A DNA stretch of 64,000 bases from Vagococcus hydrophili (GCF_011304195.1 NZ_CP049887.1:2542001-2606000); one strand, 5' to 3'; counted from the stretch's first letter, positions 54,574 through 64,000 are shown. Notes: a model not told the origin generated them from the letters alone. Program-made: numbers and translations.

Positions 54574-54595
54574 TTCACTTGTTCCAATCTATTCA

Positions 54596-54934
54596 TTATT
54601 TTTCATCTTTACGCTCAAAACGATGTTTATCTCTTTGGTTAAATTTTACCATGTTTTCTTTAAATGTTTCTTCTAAATCGATATCAAAAGAATTAGCCAT
54701 AATAATCGTGGCGATAAGAACATCTCCTAACTCTTCTTTGACACTGTTAGGAAGTTCCGTCGCTTTCTTCTGCTTTTCACCATAGGTATGATTAATCTCT
54801 CTAGCTAATTCTCCAACCTCTTCTGTTAAACGAGCCATTTGAGAAAGGGGTGAAAAATAACCACTTTTGAATTGATTAATATAATCATCTATTTCACGTT
54901 GCATTTCTTTTAATGTTTGTGGGTTATTTCCCAT
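54596..54934 (-). CDS. MazG-like nucleotide pyrophosphohydrolase (YpjD type)
   Basis: 112-residue all-helical NTP pyrophosphohydrolase. The metal site is seen as LTEEVGELAREIN (ExxE) and EELGDVLIATI (ExxD). It may clean nucleotide pools; the exact substrate is not known. The 22-bp gap to cca suggests one transcript. The neighbouring divergent YitT gene recalls the Bacillus ypjC-ypjD pairing. Confidence 0.92.
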   Translation of the reverse strand: MGNNPQTLKEMQREIDDYINQFKSGYFSPLSQMARLTEEVGELAREINHTYGEKQKKATELPNSVKEELGDVLIATIIMANSFDIDLEETFKENMVKFNQRDKHRFERKDEK

Positions 54935-55007
54935 AGTTTACTCAGTCCTTTATCCATATCTCTTACCTATCTTATAAAAGTTAGGCTCACATTTCAACTC
55001 CCTTCTC

Positions 55008-55037
55008 TTGTTGTCCTGCATTCTTAATGATAATATA
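55008..55037 (+). promoter_or_regulatory. Promoter of the YitT-family gene
   Basis: Plus-strand TTGTTG at 55008-55013 and TAATAT at 55032-55037 (18-bp spacer), 20 bp before the start, with AAGGAGG just after. Confidence 0.55.
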
Positions 55038-55056
55038 ACAAGGAGGATGTGATTAA

Positions 55057-55953
55057 ATGAAGTTAAATAAACAATCAATTATCGACGTGATCATTATTTT
55101 TTTAGGAGCAAGTATTTACGCATTTGGTTTGGTAACTTTCAATATACCTAATCAATTAGCTGAAGGTGGTATGACCGGTATTACTTTAATTATCTATAAT
55201 TTAACAGGTCTAAATCCTGCCTACAGTACTTTATTGTTAAACATCCCGTTAATTTTAATTGGGTTTAAAATATTTGGATTCCAAACGCTCATTTACACTT
55301 TAGTTGGAACTTTTTCCCTCTCAGCTAATATTTTAATTTGGCAAAATATGCACGTTGTCATTTCAGTTGATAACGACATGCTGATTGCGGCTCTTCTAGC
55401 TGGACTTTTTGGAGGCGTCGGCAGCGGATTAATCTATAAAGTAGGCGGGACAACTGGTGGAACAGATATTATAGCAAGAATCCTAGAGAAAAATTTTGGC
55501 CTCACAATTGGTCGCTCACTTTTAATTTTGGACATGATGGTGCTCCTTCTATCACTCAGCTATCTTTCAGTCAAACAGATGATGTATACACTCATCGCGG
55601 TGTTTGTCTTTAGTCTTGTTGTTGATTTTGTTCAGGACGGGACTTATAGCGCTAAGGGAATTCTCATTATTTCAGAAAAAAATGATGTGATTTCTGCCAG
55701 AATTTTAACAGAACTAAAACGAGGAACAAGCTTTTTAAAATCAGAAGGTGCTTATTCTAATCGGGAACGAAATATTATTTACTGTGTCGCAACACACCCT
55801 GAAATTAATGCGATCAAAGATATTTGTAAAGAAGAAGACGAAAAAGCCTTTATTTCAGTTATTACTGTTAACGAAGTGATTGGTGAAGGCTTCTCTTATG
55901 AAAAAATCAGAAGAAATAAACGAAACAACAAACTAAAACAGGAACAAAGCTAA
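55057..55953 (+). CDS. YitT/DUF161 family membrane protein with DUF2179
   Basis: 298 residues, five or six membrane helices in the first 200 (starting IDVIIIFLGASIYAFGLVTF) with the family motif VGSGLIYKVGGTTGGTDI, then a cytosolic DUF2179 domain (RGTSFLKSEGAYSNRERNIIYCV). Function not established. The nearest Bacillus relative by context is YpjC, beside the YpjD homolog. Confidence 0.9.
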   Translation: MKLNKQSIIDVIIIFLGASIYAFGLVTFNIPNQLAEGGMTGITLIIYNLTGLNPAYSTLLLNIPLILIGFKIFGFQTLIYTLVGTFSLSANILIWQNMHVVISVDNDMLIAALLAGLFGGVGSGLIYKVGGTTGGTDIIARILEKNFGLTIGRSLLILDMMVLLLSLSYLSVKQMMYTLIAVFVFSLVVDFVQDGTYSAKGILIISEKNDVISARILTELKRGTSFLKSEGAYSNRERNIIYCVATHPEINAIKDICKEEDEKAFISVITVNEVIGEGFSYEKIRRNKRNNKLKQEQS

Positions 55954-55975
55954 TTTTGGCTTCGTTCCTGTTTTT
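55939..55975. terminator. Shared terminator of YitT gene and buk operon
   Basis: CAGGAACAAAGC pairs with GCTTCGTTCCTG (one mismatch) around TAATTTTG, with TTTTT on the plus side and a T-rich run on the minus side. It lies between converging genes. Confidence 0.82.
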
Positions 55976-55980
55976 ATTTG

Positions 55981-57042
55981 TTATTTAAATTCTTTCCCTA
56001 TTTCTTCTTTTGCTAAGACTCTTAAAGCACCGTTTCTTAAAGCTTCCATTTCAAATTCTCCTGGAATCGCAGAAACAGGAGCGATAAATGATACTCTCTC
56101 AGTTACCCAGTCAAGAATACGCTTAGAATAAGCAAAACCACCTGTAATCACAATCCCATCAACTTGACCATTCACCACAGTTGCCAATTCGCCAATTCCT
56201 TTAGCTACTTGATAAGCCATGGCTTCAAGTATTAAACGAGCTTCCTCATCCCCTGCATCAATGCGTTCTTCTACTTCAATCCCGCTATTTGTGCCAAGAT
56301 AAGAAATCATGCCACCTTTTTTACGTGTCCAACTTGTGACTTCTTCTTGAGTCATTTGATAGCAGAAAGGAATAAATTCTTTCAAACAAAGACTCCCAGT
56401 TCGCTCAACAGAAAATGGTCCCTCGTCATCAATAGAAAGATCAATCATTCGACCTTTTTCATGAACACTAATAGACGAGCCACTACCTAAGTGAGCCACA
56501 ATTAAATTCAGGTCTTCGTATTTTTTATCCATCTCTTCAGCTGTCTTCATCGCAATCGCGCGCATGTTTAACATATGACCAATGCTACGACGGTTTACGC
56601 CTTTAAGACCAGAAATTCGTGATAAATCATGGAATTGATCCACAGTAATTGGGTCATAAATCATGGCAATACAATCATCTTTAGCTTTTTCTTTAAATCC
56701 ACGAGCCAACATTGCCCCTAAATTAGAGGCATGATGAACGTCAGTTTTATTGACCAACCAATCAATCATTGAATCATTTACTAAGTAAGCGCCAGCATCA
56801 ACTGGAGGAAGTGAACCACCACGTCCGACTGCTGCATCTAAATCAGAAACAGAAATCCCTTCTTGTTCTAAAAATTCAGCAATTAGATTTAAACGATAAT
56901 CGTATTGATCAGAAATTTTTTCAAAACCTGCTAATTCAGAATTGTCATGAAACACGTTTTTATTGAGTTTTTCTTCTTTATCTTCGTAATAAGCAACTTT
57001 TGTTGATGTTGAACCTGGATTAATTACTAAAATCTTTTTCAT
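55981..57042 (-). CDS. buk: Butyrate kinase
   Basis: 353-residue ASKHA-fold kinase that makes ATP from butyryl or branched acyl phosphate. The N-terminal ILVINPGSTSTKVAYYED, VGRGGSLPPVDAGAYLVND, VAHLGSGSSISVHEKGRM and GIVITGGFAYSKRI are diagnostic. The ATG at 57042 follows AAGAGGTGAAAGA; a start at 57066 would overlap ptb. Works with Ptb just upstream. Confidence 0.95.
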   Translation of the reverse strand: MKKILVINPGSTSTKVAYYEDKEEKLNKNVFHDNSELAGFEKISDQYDYRLNLIAEFLEQEGISVSDLDAAVGRGGSLPPVDAGAYLVNDSMIDWLVNKTDVHHASNLGAMLARGFKEKAKDDCIAMIYDPITVDQFHDLSRISGLKGVNRRSIGHMLNMRAIAMKTAEEMDKKYEDLNLIVAHLGSGSSISVHEKGRMIDLSIDDEGPFSVERTGSLCLKEFIPFCYQMTQEEVTSWTRKKGGMISYLGTNSGIEVEERIDAGDEEARLILEAMAYQVAKGIGELATVVNGQVDGIVITGGFAYSKRILDWVTERVSFIAPVSAIPGEFEMEALRNGALRVLAKEEIGKEFK

Positions 57043-57053
57043 TCTTTCACCTC

Positions 57054-57959
57054 TTACATTAAACATGCGATCATTAATGAATTCATTTTTTCTTCAGCAC
57101 TTGAGCCGCGAGACGTAATGATAATTGGCACAGTCGCTCCTAGTACAAGTCCTGCCATTTTACCTTGTCCAAAGGTCATCATGCTCTTACCTAATAGATT
57201 TCCTGCTACAATGTCAGAAACAAGTAAAATATCAGCATCCCCTGCTACAAGACTTGTGTATTCTTTTTCCTTCGCAATCTCTTTGCTTAAAGATAAATCT
57301 AGGGAGATTGGACCTTCAATAATCGCATCTCTGAACATTCCTAGTTCCCCACGATTTTTTAGTTCTTCCGCGTCAAGTGAAGCTTGTAGTTTCGGATTCA
57401 CATTCTCACTGGCATCTAAAACAGCAACCTTCGTATTTTCATAACCTAATTTTTCAGTTAAGGCTAAACAATTCATTAAAATAGCCTGTTTCATATCCAC
57501 ATCAGGGGTTAACATCATGCCACCATCTGTTAGGAACAGCAATTTATGGTAATAAGGAATTTCATTGATTGATACATGAGATAAGACACCTTGTTTTCTA
57601 ATCCCTTTTTCTTTATTCACCACAGCTTTTAGTAAATCTCTCGTTTGGATGTGCCCTTTCATTAAGACATCACCCATACCTTCTTTAATCAAAGCCACAC
57701 TTTTTTCAGCAATTTCAGTATCTCCTGAAACATCAACAATTTCTAAAGTTGATGTTTCAGTTTCATTGATACTTGTCAGAACTTCTAAGATTTTTACTTT
57801 TTCCCCAACTAAAATCGGGAAAAATAATTTTTCTTTAAAAAGCGCCATGACAGCTGACAAGGTTTGAGCATCTGTTGGGTTAGCAACAACCACTCGTTTT
57901 AACTTGCCATCTTGACTTGCAAGGTGTTTTTTTAATGCGTCAAATGATTCTAAAATCAT
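57054..57959 (-). CDS. ptb: Phosphate butyryltransferase
   Basis: 301-residue phosphate acyltransferase that exchanges CoA for phosphate on butyryl or branched acyl-CoA. RVVVANPTDAQTLSAV, LLFLTDGGMMLTPDVDMKQ and the terminal GATVPIIITSRGSSAEEK are family segments. Placed between E2 and buk so that acyl-CoA from the dehydrogenase can be converted to acyl phosphate and ATP. Confidence 0.95.
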   Translation of the reverse strand: MILESFDALKKHLASQDGKLKRVVVANPTDAQTLSAVMALFKEKLFFPILVGEKVKILEVLTSINETETSTLEIVDVSGDTEIAEKSVALIKEGMGDVLMKGHIQTRDLLKAVVNKEKGIRKQGVLSHVSINEIPYYHKLLFLTDGGMMLTPDVDMKQAILMNCLALTEKLGYENTKVAVLDASENVNPKLQASLDAEELKNRGELGMFRDAIIEGPISLDLSLSKEIAKEKEYTSLVAGDADILLVSDIVAGNLLGKSMMTFGQGKMAGLVLGATVPIIITSRGSSAEEKMNSLMIACLM

Positions 57960-57977
57960 TTCAACACCTCCCTATTT

Positions 57978-59561
57978 TTAATTTTTTAGTAACATTAAGT
58001 TTGGATCACCTAACGCTTTTTTGAATGCTGCTAAAGCATTTTGTGCTTCCACACCATCAACTAAACGATGGTCAAAAGCAAATGATAATCTCATGATTGA
58101 GGCAATTTCCATTTCACGATCTTTATTAACAACCACTTCATCAGAAATACGAGAGATTCCCATTATCATTGATTCTGGATAGTTAATAATCGGTGTGGAC
58201 CAAACGCCTCCTGCTTCAGGCATGCCACCAATATTAGTAATCGTAGCTGAACTACCACTCATGTCAGCACGAGTTAATTCGTTCGCCATTGCTTTTTTAG
58301 ATAACATAGAGATTTCTTCGGCAATTTCAAAGATGCTCTTACGATCCGCATTTTTAATAACTGGTACAAATAAACCATGTTCAGTGTTTGTTGCAATCCC
58401 GATATTAATATTTCCTCGGTGAACAATTTCAGATTTTTCCATATTCACTGATGCATTTAATGATGGGTAAGCTTTTAACATCGCTACCATTGCTTTCACA
58501 ACGTAAGGTAAGAAAGTTAATTTAACCTCTTCTTCTTTCGCAATTTCTTTGTACATGTTACGGTGTTCTACTAATTTTTCAGTTCTTAATTTATCAAACA
58601 CAGTCACATGTGGAATTTCAGTCCGACTTGTCACCATTGCTTTAGCAATCGCACGACGAGTTGGCGTCATTTTCTCGACCCAATCTTCACCTTGAACACT
58701 AACTGGAGCAGGAGCAGCTTTTTCTACTTTTGTTTCAGTTGGTGTCGCAGCTACTGCTGATACTTTCGGTTTGACTACTTCTGGTGCCGTAACTTTCGTG
58801 CCACCAGCAAGGTAAGCATCCACATCAGATTTCAAGATTTTGTTGTTTGGTCCAGTTGCAACAACTTGACTTAAATCAACTTGTTGTTGTCTTGCATAGC
58901 GACGAACAGATGGTAAAGCTCTCACAATACCTGTTGTTTTTGTAGCACTTGTCGCAACCGGTGCTGCAGTAACTGCTTGCGGTGCAGACACTTGAGCCGT
59001 CTCAACTACAACTTTTTCACCTGTGTTGATTTCAATAATTCCTTCATCCACTTGAGCCACACCGTCTGGAACTAGTATTTTAACGACGGTTCCTGCTACT
59101 GGTGACGGGATTTCCATTGATGATTTATCATTTTGAATCTCAACTAAAGGATCGTCTAACTTTACAACGTCCCCAGCTTTAACAAACCATTGTAAAATAT
59201 CTGCTTCTGTTAGACCTTCTCCAACATCTGGTAATTCAAACACATAGTTTCCAGTTCTTTCAGTTGATGCTTCTACAGGTGCAACTTCTGCTGTTTCAAC
59301 TTTAACTGTCTCAACAACAATTTCCTCACCTGTATTAATTTCAATAATCCCTTCATCCACTTGAGCCACACCATCTGGAACTAAAATCTTAACCACTGTC
59401 CCTGCCACTGGTGACGGAATTTCCATTGATGATTTATCATTTTGAATTTCTACTAACGGATCATCGACTTTTACAACGTCGCCTTCTTTAACGAACCATT
59501 GTAAAATATCCGCTTCTGTTAATCCTTCTCCAACATCTGGTAATTTAAATATGTAAGCCAT
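57978..59561 (-). CDS. 2-Oxoacid dehydrogenase E2, two lipoyl domains
   Basis: 527-residue dihydrolipoamide acyltransferase. Two almost identical lipoyl domains carry the lipoylated Lys in NDKSSMEI at residues 43 and 146. An E1/E3-binding segment (RALPSVRRYARQQQVDLSQV, about 213-232) and the CAT-fold acyltransferase domain with DHRLVDG near the C-terminus follow, joined by Ala/Pro/Thr-rich linkers. Two lipoyl domains resemble the PDH E2 of enterococci; Bacillus BkdB has one. The substrate specificity cannot be assigned from sequence alone. Confidence 0.93.
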   Translation of the reverse strand: MAYIFKLPDVGEGLTEADILQWFVKEGDVVKVDDPLVEIQNDKSSMEIPSPVAGTVVKILVPDGVAQVDEGIIEINTGEEIVVETVKVETAEVAPVEASTERTGNYVFELPDVGEGLTEADILQWFVKAGDVVKLDDPLVEIQNDKSSMEIPSPVAGTVVKILVPDGVAQVDEGIIEINTGEKVVVETAQVSAPQAVTAAPVATSATKTTGIVRALPSVRRYARQQQVDLSQVVATGPNNKILKSDVDAYLAGGTKVTAPEVVKPKVSAVAATPTETKVEKAAPAPVSVQGEDWVEKMTPTRRAIAKAMVTSRTEIPHVTVFDKLRTEKLVEHRNMYKEIAKEEEVKLTFLPYVVKAMVAMLKAYPSLNASVNMEKSEIVHRGNINIGIATNTEHGLFVPVIKNADRKSIFEIAEEISMLSKKAMANELTRADMSGSSATITNIGGMPEAGGVWSTPIINYPESMIMGISRISDEVVVNKDREMEIASIMRLSFAFDHRLVDGVEAQNALAAFKKALGDPNLMLLKN

Positions 59562-59579
59562 GAGTCATCCTCCTAATTT

Positions 59580-60557
59580 CTATTCAGCCATTGTCTTTCT
59601 AACTTGTTCTTCGATTGTTTTAGCATTTGGTAACCAAATAGATTCAGCTTGACCAAATGGGAAGTGACTATCTGGCGCTGCCACGCGTCCGATTGATGCT
59701 TCAAGTTCATACATCGCACCTTCAGCAATTTCAGCCATGATTTGATTGCCAATACCTGTTAAGCGTTGTGCTTCTTGAACCACAACCACACGTCCTGTTT
59801 TCTTAACAGAAGCTAAAATTGTATCAATATCAAATGGAGCAACTGTTCTTAAGTCGATTAATTCCACTGAGATACCATCTTTAGCTAATTTTTCAATCGC
59901 TTTTTTAGATTCATGAACCATTGCACCGTAAGTGACAATCGTAATGTCTGAGCCTTCTTGAACGATATTCGCTTTATCTAATTCAATAACGTATGATTCT
60001 TCTGGCACTTCTTCTTTGATTGAACGGTATAATTTTAAATGCTCTAAGAAGTAAACAGGGTCATTATTTCTAATTGCTGCTGTTAACAAACCTTTTGCAT
60101 CATATGGTCCACTAGGAATAACCACACGTAAACCTGGAGATTGACTAAACAATCCTTCTAAGTTATCTGAGTGAAGTTCTGGTGTTCCAACGCCCCCACC
60201 AAATGTTGAACGAACTGTTACAGGAACGCCTTCACGTCCACCCATACGATAACGGTGACGTGCTAATTGACCTAATAAACCGTCAATTGCTTCCATTGTA
60301 AATCCTGAGAATTGGATTTCTGGCACAGGACGATAACCACCTAAAGCCATTCCCATTGCCATCCCCATAATTCCTGATTCAGCTAAAGGTGTATCAAAAA
60401 CACGATCTGCCCCTAATTCGTTACTCATACCATCTGTAACACGGAAAACCCCACCATTAGTTCCTACATCTTCACCAAAAACTAAAACTTTTTCATCACG
60501 TTTCATTTCTGCTGTTAAGGCTTCATTAATCGCCTGTACCATATTTTTAACTGCCAT
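59580..60557 (-). CDS. 2-Oxoacid dehydrogenase E1 beta subunit
   Basis: 325-residue E1 beta, joining E1 alpha to form the thiamine-diphosphate decarboxylase. [24 protein letters not shown]-like [16 protein letters not shown] and [17 protein letters not shown] are conserved. It is two bases downstream of E1 alpha. Both PDH and branched-chain dehydrogenase subunits share this architecture. Confidence 0.94.
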   Translation of the reverse strand: MAVKNMVQAINEALTAEMKRDEKVLVFGEDVGTNGGVFRVTDGMSNELGADRVFDTPLAESGIMGMAMGMALGGYRPVPEIQFSGFTMEAIDGLLGQLARHRYRMGGREGVPVTVRSTFGGGVGTPELHSDNLEGLFSQSPGLRVVIPSGPYDAKGLLTAAIRNNDPVYFLEHLKLYRSIKEEVPEESYVIELDKANIVQEGSDITIVTYGAMVHESKKAIEKLAKDGISVELIDLRTVAPFDIDTILASVKKTGRVVVVQEAQRLTGIGNQIMAEIAEGAMYELEASIGRVAAPDSHFPFGQAESIWLPNAKTIEEQVRKTMAE

Positions 60558-60559
60558 CT

Positions 60560-61663
60560 TTAGTTTTCCTCCTTAGCTTGGTGCATTTTAATTTCTTTAG
60601 CAATACGAGGTGTTGGAACTTCAAACACATTACTTAATAATTCAGAAACTTTTTGTTTTGGTTCAACATCTGCTGCGTCAATTGCGTCATTTACTTCAGT
60701 TGTTGTTGCGTCAATTACTTCTTGTTCCATTTCTTCTGTCCAAATACCTTTTTCTGTTAAGTATTTTTTCATACGAATCATGTAATCTTTTTGAATCCAC
60801 TCGTCTAATTCTTCTTGACTACGGTATCTTGTTGGGTCATCTGATAAGGTATGAGGGCCAAAACGATACGTTAAGGTTTCGATTAACACAGGACCATTAC
60901 CTGCCATTGTGTATTCTCTTGCCATTTTTGTTACTTCATAAAGTGCTAATGGATCCATTCCATCCACTTGAATACCAGGAATTCCTGCAGCTGCTGCTTT
61001 TTGAGCCAAAGTACCGGCTTTACTTTGCATTTCACGAGGAACAGAAATACCGTATTTATTATTTTGAACAATAAAGACTGTTTGAGCGTTGAAGACACCT
61101 GCAAAGTTAATCCCTTCATAGAAATCACCTTGTGAAGAACCTCCGTCCCCAATGTAAGTCATAGCGACTTGATTTTTACCATCACGTTTATAGGCCATAC
61201 CAAGCCCAGCTGCTTGAACATATTGTGAACCAATAATTACTTGTGCCGGTAAACCGTGAACGCCTTCTGGTAAAACGTTCGCTGCCACGTGACCACGATA
61301 CCAAAGAATCGCATTTTTCATTGGCATACCGTGATGAACCAAAGGAATCACGTCACGATAAGTTGGGAAAAGGAAGTCTGTTTTGTTCATTGCAAATAAA
61401 GTTGCCAGTTGAGACGCTTCTTGTCCTTCAGAAGGAGGTAAGTTACCAATACGACCTTGGCGTCCAGCTAAGATTAAACGCTCGTTAACTGTTCTACCCC
61501 AAACTAAGACTTTCATTAACTCCACTAATTCTTCGTCATTTAAACTACTTTTTAACCCTTTATTAACTAATTTCCCCTCTTCATCTAAAATTTGAACCAA
61601 GGGAACAGCCGCTTCGCTTTTCTTAACCATATCTGTAAATAATTTATAATCTTGTTTACTCAT
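60560..61663 (-). CDS. 2-Oxoacid dehydrogenase E1 alpha subunit (PDH-like)
   Basis: 367-residue thiamine-diphosphate subunit. The cofactor motif [26 protein letters not shown] with NNKYGISVP is intact, and [24 protein letters not shown] resembles the phosphorylation-loop region of Firmicute PdhA. The sequence looks closer to enterococcal PdhA than to BkdA, though the neighbours ptb and buk are typical of branched-chain clusters. AGGAG upstream of the ATG. Confidence 0.93.
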   Translation of the reverse strand: MSKQDYKLFTDMVKKSEAAVPLVQILDEEGKLVNKGLKSSLNDEELVELMKVLVWGRTVNERLILAGRQGRIGNLPPSEGQEASQLATLFAMNKTDFLFPTYRDVIPLVHHGMPMKNAILWYRGHVAANVLPEGVHGLPAQVIIGSQYVQAAGLGMAYKRDGKNQVAMTYIGDGGSSQGDFYEGINFAGVFNAQTVFIVQNNKYGISVPREMQSKAGTLAQKAAAAGIPGIQVDGMDPLALYEVTKMAREYTMAGNGPVLIETLTYRFGPHTLSDDPTRYRSQEELDEWIQKDYMIRMKKYLTEKGIWTEEMEQEVIDATTTEVNDAIDAADVEPKQKVSELLSNVFEVPTPRIAKEIKMHQAKEEN

Positions 61664-61682
61664 TTTTTGTCGCTCCTTTTCT

Positions 61683-62726
61683 CTAGTTGAAATTTAATTT
61701 ATAATCATCAGATTGTGTCATACCAAGTTTCTTGTTAAATAAATAATTAAAAGTAAAACCTAAAACAATCGGTACAATTAAATATGCAATCACTACTTTA
61801 AGAATATTTCCAACACTCCAACCACCATCAGCTAAAGCTAGAGCATTAATTGGTCCAATTAGTCCACTAAAACCAAAACCGGCACTAAATGGTGTTCCTT
61901 GTAAATCAAGGAAAGCCGCAAGAGAACCTGTAATCGCTGCATTACATAAAATTGGTAACATAATTTTTGGCTTTTTCACCACGTTTGCCATTTGCATTTT
62001 TGGTGAACCAATAAAGTGAGCGAGTGATGTTGGCACTGCGTTTGATTTCCATCCAGCAATACATAAACCAAAACCAGCGGCACAAATTCCTAAGTTAGCC
62101 GCACCTGAAGCAATTCCAGATAGAGAAATCGCTGTGGCAATCCCAACTGTGGCAATCGGTGAGACGATCATCATTGAGAACATTAAAGCAATCGCAATCG
62201 TCATTGGCACAGGTTGTAAATCAGTTAATGTGGCAACAAATTGACCTAACATTGATGTTAATGCTTTAACATAAGGTAGAAGTAAAACACCTAATCCTCC
62301 ACCAACAACCGTAACAATCGTTGGAATCACTAAAATTGTAAAGGCTTGCAATTTCTCACCTAATACTAGGATAATCAAAACGGCGATTGCCGCAGTTAAC
62401 CCTGTATTAATCACATCTCCAGAACCTTGGAAAATAAATCCACCATCTGGATTAACACGAGCTACACCAGAACCAACCACACAGGCCATTCCAAGTGAAC
62501 CAATTTGAATCGGTGTAAATTTAAAGTTAATTGCCACTGCCACGCCCACAACAATTGGCATTAAACTTTGAGCAATTCCTGTGGCTGTTAAACCAAATGA
62601 CCAATCTAAGGCTTTAGATAATTCACTTAGTAATGCTCCAGGGATTAAAGAAACAACTACCCCTAAAGCCACCCCGTTTAAAATATTCATGGTAAAATCT
62701 TTTGGTTTGACACTTTTTATCGACAT
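61683..62726 (-). CDS. EIIC/PfoR-like membrane protein
   Basis: 347-residue polytopic protein with eight to ten helices, like the PTS_EIIC_2/PfoR family (GVALGVVVSLIPGALLSEL, VGVAVAINFKFTPIQIG, GFGFSGLIGPINALALADGG). No EIIA or EIIB partner is nearby. ATG at 62726 is eight bases after GGAGG; an ATG at 62741 overlaps that site. Being between E3 and E1, it might move the 2-oxo acid or its product, which is inference. Confidence 0.8.
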   Translation of the reverse strand: MSIKSVKPKDFTMNILNGVALGVVVSLIPGALLSELSKALDWSFGLTATGIAQSLMPIVVGVAVAINFKFTPIQIGSLGMACVVGSGVARVNPDGGFIFQGSGDVINTGLTAAIAVLIILVLGEKLQAFTILVIPTIVTVVGGGLGVLLLPYVKALTSMLGQFVATLTDLQPVPMTIAIALMFSMMIVSPIATVGIATAISLSGIASGAANLGICAAGFGLCIAGWKSNAVPTSLAHFIGSPKMQMANVVKKPKIMLPILCNAAITGSLAAFLDLQGTPFSAGFGFSGLIGPINALALADGGWSVGNILKVVIAYLIVPIVLGFTFNYLFNKKLGMTQSDDYKLNFN

Positions 62727-62751
62727 ATAATCATCCTCCATGATGAAATTT

Positions 62752-64000
62752 TTAAATATGAATTGGTAAACCTAATCCGACTTCAGCAGCTTCCATGATT
62801 GTTTCACTAACGGTTGGATGAGGGTGAACAGTTAATGATAGATCTTCAATTGAGGCACTTGTTTCAATTGCTAAAGTAATTTCTGAAATTAAATCACTTG
62901 CATTGACTCCAGCAATTTGTCCGCCTAACACTTCTCCAGTTTCTTTATCACTAACTAGTTGAACCAAACCTTCTGCTTTGTTCATTGAAAGAGCACGACC
63001 ATTTCCTTGGAATGGAAACTCTGATACTTTAACTGAGTACCCTTTTTCTTCTGCTTCTTTTTTCGTTAAACCAGTTGAAGCTAACTCAGGTGACGTAAAA
63101 CATACAGCTGGCATTGCTTTATAGTCAACAGCCACATCTTGTCCGTCAATTGCTTCTGCCGCAATTTTCCCTTCATAACTTGCTTTATGGGCTAAGGCTA
63201 AGCCTGGAATAATATCTCCAATGGCATATACGTGATCTAAAGTTGTTTGGCATTGATCATTAACTTTGATTAAGCCACGCTCATCAAGTTCAACACCCAC
63301 ACGCTCTAAACCAAGTTCTTTCGTATTCGGACGACGACCAACAGAAACTAAAACATAATCACATTCGATTTCTTTGGTTTCTCCATTCACTTCATAAGTC
63401 ACTAACACATTATCAGCTGTTGTTTTTGCTGATTTTGCTAAAGCATTTGTTTCAATGGCTACATTTAATTTTTTAAATGATTTTTCCACATATGAAACTA
63501 GTTTTTTATCAAAGTTTGGTAAAATAGCTGATTGACCTTCTAAAATAGTAACTTCTGTGCCTAAATTAGCAAAAACTCCCGCTAACTCACTACCGATATA
63601 GCCCCCACCAATCACGACTAGTTTTTTAGGAAGTTCTTCTAAAGCTAAAATCCCTGTTGAATCTAAGACACGGTCATTAAACTTGAATCCTGGGATTTCA
63701 ATCGGTGTACTACCCGTTGCGATAATCGCATTTTCAAAGGTATACGTCTCGCCACCAAATTCATGCATCACACGAATTCGATTCTCATCCATGAAATACC
63801 CTGTACCTTCTAAAACAGTTACATTGTTTTTCTTAAGTAGAAATTTAATACCGTCCGTTAATTTCTTAACTACTTGATTATCTTTCCACTCTTGAATTTC
63901 TGAAAAATCTAAACTAACTTCTTTTGCACTCACACCTTTAAAAGGAGAACTAATTAAATCATGATAATGATGACTTGCTTCAATAAGTGCTTTTGATGGG
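62752..64000 (-). CDS. Dihydrolipoyl dehydrogenase E3 (5' end beyond window)
   Basis: Lipoamide dehydrogenase that reoxidises E2 lipoyl groups. The visible frame starts PSKALIEASHHYHDLISSP, just after the redox cysteine pair (which lies beyond the edge), and continues with the NAD-binding GGGYIGSELAGVFANLGTEV, FAD-site YAIGDIIPGLALAHKASYEG and the catalytic VHPHPTVSETIMEA. About 416 codons are present. An internal GTG at 63933 is not the true start. First visible gene of the operon that ends at buk. Confidence 0.93.
   Translation of the reverse strand, partial: PSKALIEASHHYHDLISSPFKGVSAKEVSLDFSEIQEWKDNQVVKKLTDGIKFLLKKNNVTVLEGTGYFMDENRIRVMHEFGGETYTFENAIIATGSTPIEIPGFKFNDRVLDSTGILALEELPKKLVVIGGGYIGSELAGVFANLGTEVTILEGQSAILPNFDKKLVSYVEKSFKKLNVAIETNALAKSAKTTADNVLVTYEVNGETKEIECDYVLVSVGRRPNTKELGLERVGVELDERGLIKVNDQCQTTLDHVYAIGDIIPGLALAHKASYEGKIAAEAIDGQDVAVDYKAMPAVCFTSPELASTGLTKKEAEEKGYSVKVSEFPFQGNGRALSMNKAEGLVQLVSDKETGEVLGGQIAGVNASDLISEITLAIETSASIEDLSLTVHPHPTVSETIMEAAEVGLGLPIHI

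Overview
The window is 64 kb of an AT-rich, low-GC Firmicutes chromosome. Gene content and order point to Lactobacillales, family Enterococcaceae, with a Vagococcus- or Enterococcus-like genome most likely. Supporting signs are a menaquinone cluster in a lactic acid bacterium, Bacillus/Enterococcus-type blocks (dnaG-rpoD; topA-trmFO-xerC-hslV-hslU-codY; lepB-rbgA-rnhB-dprA), a glycine T-box and strong AGGAGG ribosome binding sites. Nearly all genes lie on the minus strand. No rRNA, tRNA, IS transposase, prophage or CRISPR-Cas genes were seen. The genus is an inference.

Layout. 1-3.7 kb: menaquinone genes menB-menE-menF (menF cut by the window edge) with a divergent hotdog thioesterase. 3.7-7.9 kb: GT2 glycosyltransferase, pepT, Nif3-like protein and trmK. 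8-11 kb: rpoD and dnaG. 11-17.4 kb: a P-type ATPase, then a three-gene unit of FtsX-type permease, ABC ATPase and a membrane PASTA protein. 17.4-20.7 kb: glyS and glyQ under a glycine T-box. 20.7-28.8 kb: recO, era, dgkA, ybeY, pgpH, phoH, yqeY, rpsU, zur and the divergent ppsR. 29-38.7 kb: an epimerase, codY-hslU-hslV-xerC, a GNAT protein, trmFO, topA and dprA. 38.7-45.8 kb: rnhB, rbgA, lepB, ctpA, yozE, msrA, ypmS, an SGNH hydrolase and degV. 45.8-48.7 kb is the most accessory stretch: a hemolysin III-like protein, a papain/NlpC-like protein, a small membrane protein and two damaged VanW-family copies. 48.7-55 kb: folA, thyA, an ABC-F protein, an unknown gene, a thioesterase, cca, a MazG-like pyrophosphohydrolase and a YitT protein. 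56-64 kb: a 2-oxoacid dehydrogenase operon lpd-EIIC/PfoR-E1alpha-E1beta-E2-ptb-buk.

How genes work together. E1/E2/E3 with Ptb and Buk would turn a 2-oxo acid into acyl-CoA, acyl-phosphate and then free acid plus ATP. The sequence of E1alpha and the double-lipoyl E2 look pyruvate-dehydrogenase-like, while the ptb-buk context looks branched-chain-like. The permease/ATPase/PASTA genes are translationally coupled or nearly so. CodY, the HslUV protease and XerC form the usual codY cluster.

The least expected signal is a family of about 123-bp tandem repeats between genes at two unlinked loci (28783-28941 and 52113-52395). Each unit folds into a long hairpin. The paired flanks show compensatory changes, the apical hairpin varies in sequence but stays self-complementary, and both arrays end in a half unit truncated at about the same point. 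I do not recognise the family. Other points worth checking are a dprA ribosome binding site buried in a terminator hairpin, promoters placed just before terminator-like hairpins (dnaG, trmFO), two palindromes over divergent promoters, and the broken VanW copies.
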